Below are positions 14,830 to 16,031 of a DNA stretch of 16,031 nt, piece after piece. The stretch is from Peptococcaceae bacterium UBA4997 (GTDB lineage Bacteria > Bacillota > Dehalobacteriia > UBA4068 > UBA4997): positions 1-16,031 of the forward strand of contig DGYV01000071.1 in the NCBI GenBank assembly GCA_002398485.1, read 5' to 3'. Each line of letters opens with the position of its first letter. Position 1 is the first letter of the stretch. The translations under genes and the position numbers were made by a program. The notes beneath the pieces were generated by a model. That model searched no databases. It had not been told where the DNA came from and saw only the letters and a program-made list of their open reading frames with translations.

Positions 14830-16031
14830 AGCTTTTGTTAAATGATGCCATTTATAATGCAGGAATTTTAGGTTTTTTAAAAGTGTGTGAACATGGTGGT
14901 CTGTATGTAGAAAAGGTTGGCGCGACCATAAGCTTTGACCGTGATATTTTAGAAAATTTTACAGAGCATTATTTTGATACTCTTATAGATGTATTTGGCG
15001 ATGATACGGTTTATCATGAGCTGCTTAACAGGTATGAAAAAATAAGCAGCAATAAGGATATTGAAGGTTATACCAAAATATTTGATGATGAATTTAAATA
15101 CATAAAAGAAAAGATGCAAAGGAATTCCTATATAGCGGCATTTGCAATTATTAAAGCAAGAGGCGAAACTTATGACTTTGCGGGTGTAATCAAACAAATC
15201 AAAAATGAAAGTGATTATGAAATCAAATTTACCTTACTTGCGGAATTAATGCAAAAAGTGGCATCATACAGTGATGTTTTTATGCTGAAGGATATAGCAT
15301 ATACCAAGGTACAGCCTTTTTGGAATGGTGTGGGTTTTTTACATAAAACTGCAAATAAAACAGAATTCAAGGAAACGTTTACAAAAGGTTTTTTGCAAAA
15401 GATCATTGATTTTGAACCATTGGATCCAAAGAAAAAAGGTATAAATTGTATTCAATGTGATGTAAAGATGAATCAAACTACAGGCTTTGGCATTTCGTGG
15501 ATCAATGATTTGGGGATCGACGCAGGCAAAAAGCATAATCATTATTGGAATTTTAATGTAGATTCTTTTATTTGCCCTATTTGCGCGCTGGTATATGCTT
15601 GTATTCCCCTTGGTTTTACCATGAAGGGTTCGGAAGGCATTTTTATTAACCAAAACAAGGGTATAAAAAGTATGAGCAATGCAAATTCAATACCTCTTCT
15701 TAAAAACACAGAGCAAAAGAGTGATTTGTATTACACGGTATTGGATGGCTTTATACAAAATATACAGGAACAAAATGCCAAGAATGAAATCGAAAACATA
15801 CAGGTTATTCGTCGTACCGAAAATATGTATACTTTTAATATATTATCAAGGGACAAGCTCAAGGTTTTTTATGAATGCAAGAAAAATTTTGCAAACCTGG
15901 TAGGTAAATTTTATCAGCTAAATGGTGAATACGTTAATATATACCGAGATGTATTGAACAGGGTGATGGATGGCAGAAATTTTTACCCTTTAATTCACAT
16001 TATTTTATATGAAGGTATAAAGAACGGCAAG
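14814..16031 (+). CDS. cst1: Type I-B CRISPR-associated protein Cas8b1/Cst1 (CXXC-CXXC family), 3'-truncated
   Basis: This is the large subunit of a type I-B Cascade complex, expected to recognise the PAM and help bind target DNA. The frame is open from TTG 14814 to the last base of the window, 406 codons, so the C-terminus is missing. The paired motifs naming the family are present: CIQC (Cys212/215) and CPIC (Cys254/257), a likely zinc site. The N-terminus ELLLNDAIYNAGILGFLKV is typical. GGAGGG (14801-14806) lies 7 nt before TTG, and the gene overlaps cas6 by 16 nt in a different frame. Next to cas6 this order predicts cas7, cas5 and cas3 downstream. I recognise the family by its motifs; exact subtype naming (I-A versus I-B) depends on the unseen neighbours. 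Confidence 0.85.
   Translation, partial: MGRKIELLLNDAIYNAGILGFLKVCEHGGLYVEKVGATISFDRDILENFTEHYFDTLIDVFGDDTVYHELLNRYEKISSNKDIEGYTKIFDDEFKYIKEKMQRNSYIAAFAIIKARGETYDFAGVIKQIKNESDYEIKFTLLAELMQKVASYSDVFMLKDIAYTKVQPFWNGVGFLHKTANKTEFKETFTKGFLQKIIDFEPLDPKKKGINCIQCDVKMNQTTGFGISWINDLGIDAGKKHNHYWNFNVDSFICPICALVYACIPLGFTMKGSEGIFINQNKGIKSMSNANSIPLLKNTEQKSDLYYTVLDGFIQNIQEQNAKNEIENIQVIRRTENMYTFNILSRDKLKVFYECKKNFANLVGKFYQLNGEYVNIYRDVLNRVMDGRNFYPLIHIILYEGIKNGK

Noticed and set aside
14949..15653. Minus-strand frames opposite the Cas8 gene
   Set aside because: They are explained by the long plus-strand cas8 frame; the opposite-strand products are low-complexity and unrecognisable.
15679..15903. 74-codon plus-strand frame inside the Cas8 gene
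   Set aside because: It is a shifted frame of the Cst1/Cas8b1 gene, which stays open through the whole stretch and has clear family motifs.

Overview
The window looks like the chromosome of a low-GC, anaerobic Clostridia-type Firmicute. The evidence is a glycine decarboxylase P-protein split into two subunits (gcvPA/gcvPB), strong Shine-Dalgarno sequences with frequent TTG/GTG starts and 4-nt gene overlaps, oxygen-sensitive radical SAM chemistry, and a Cst1-type (type I-B) CRISPR-Cas locus. The assignment is an inference from content; no rRNA or other phylogenetic marker is present.

Region 1 (1-4790) is glycine cleavage and lipoate metabolism on the + strand: the 3' part of gcvPA, then gcvPB, an intrinsic terminator, lplA (lipoate-protein ligase) and lpdA (dihydrolipoyl dehydrogenase, the L-protein). 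LplA would charge the H-protein with lipoate and LpdA would reoxidise it. The T- and H-protein genes are not in the window and are presumably upstream. Region 2 (4791-6800) is a single gapN-like aldehyde dehydrogenase gene with a long, hairpin-rich 5' leader that may hold an attenuator. A strong terminator closes it.

Region 3 (6801-12876) is the most unusual part. It is an apparent five-gene operon behind a leader of about 300 nt: a FecCD-type permease, its ATPase, a lipoprotein substrate-binding protein, a class I SAM methyltransferase, and a radical SAM protein. The radical SAM protein joins an AmrS-like catalytic half to the C-terminal lobe of a TroA/FecB-type substrate-binding protein. 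That cytoplasmic lobe visibly resembles the operon's own extracellular binding protein. The simplest reading is import of a metal chelate or cofactor followed by SAM-dependent processing in the cytoplasm. The ligand cannot be read from the sequence. A bidirectional terminator ends the operon.

Region 4 (12877-16031) holds a broken MobB-like gene on the - strand (one in-frame stop and two frameshifts). An AT-rich regulatory stretch follows, with a well-formed promoter, inverted repeats and a terminator-like hairpin. The region ends with the start of a type I-B CRISPR-Cas operon: cas6, and a Cst1/Cas8b1 gene that runs off the window end. No CRISPR array is visible; cas7, cas5, cas3 and the array, if present, lie beyond 16031.
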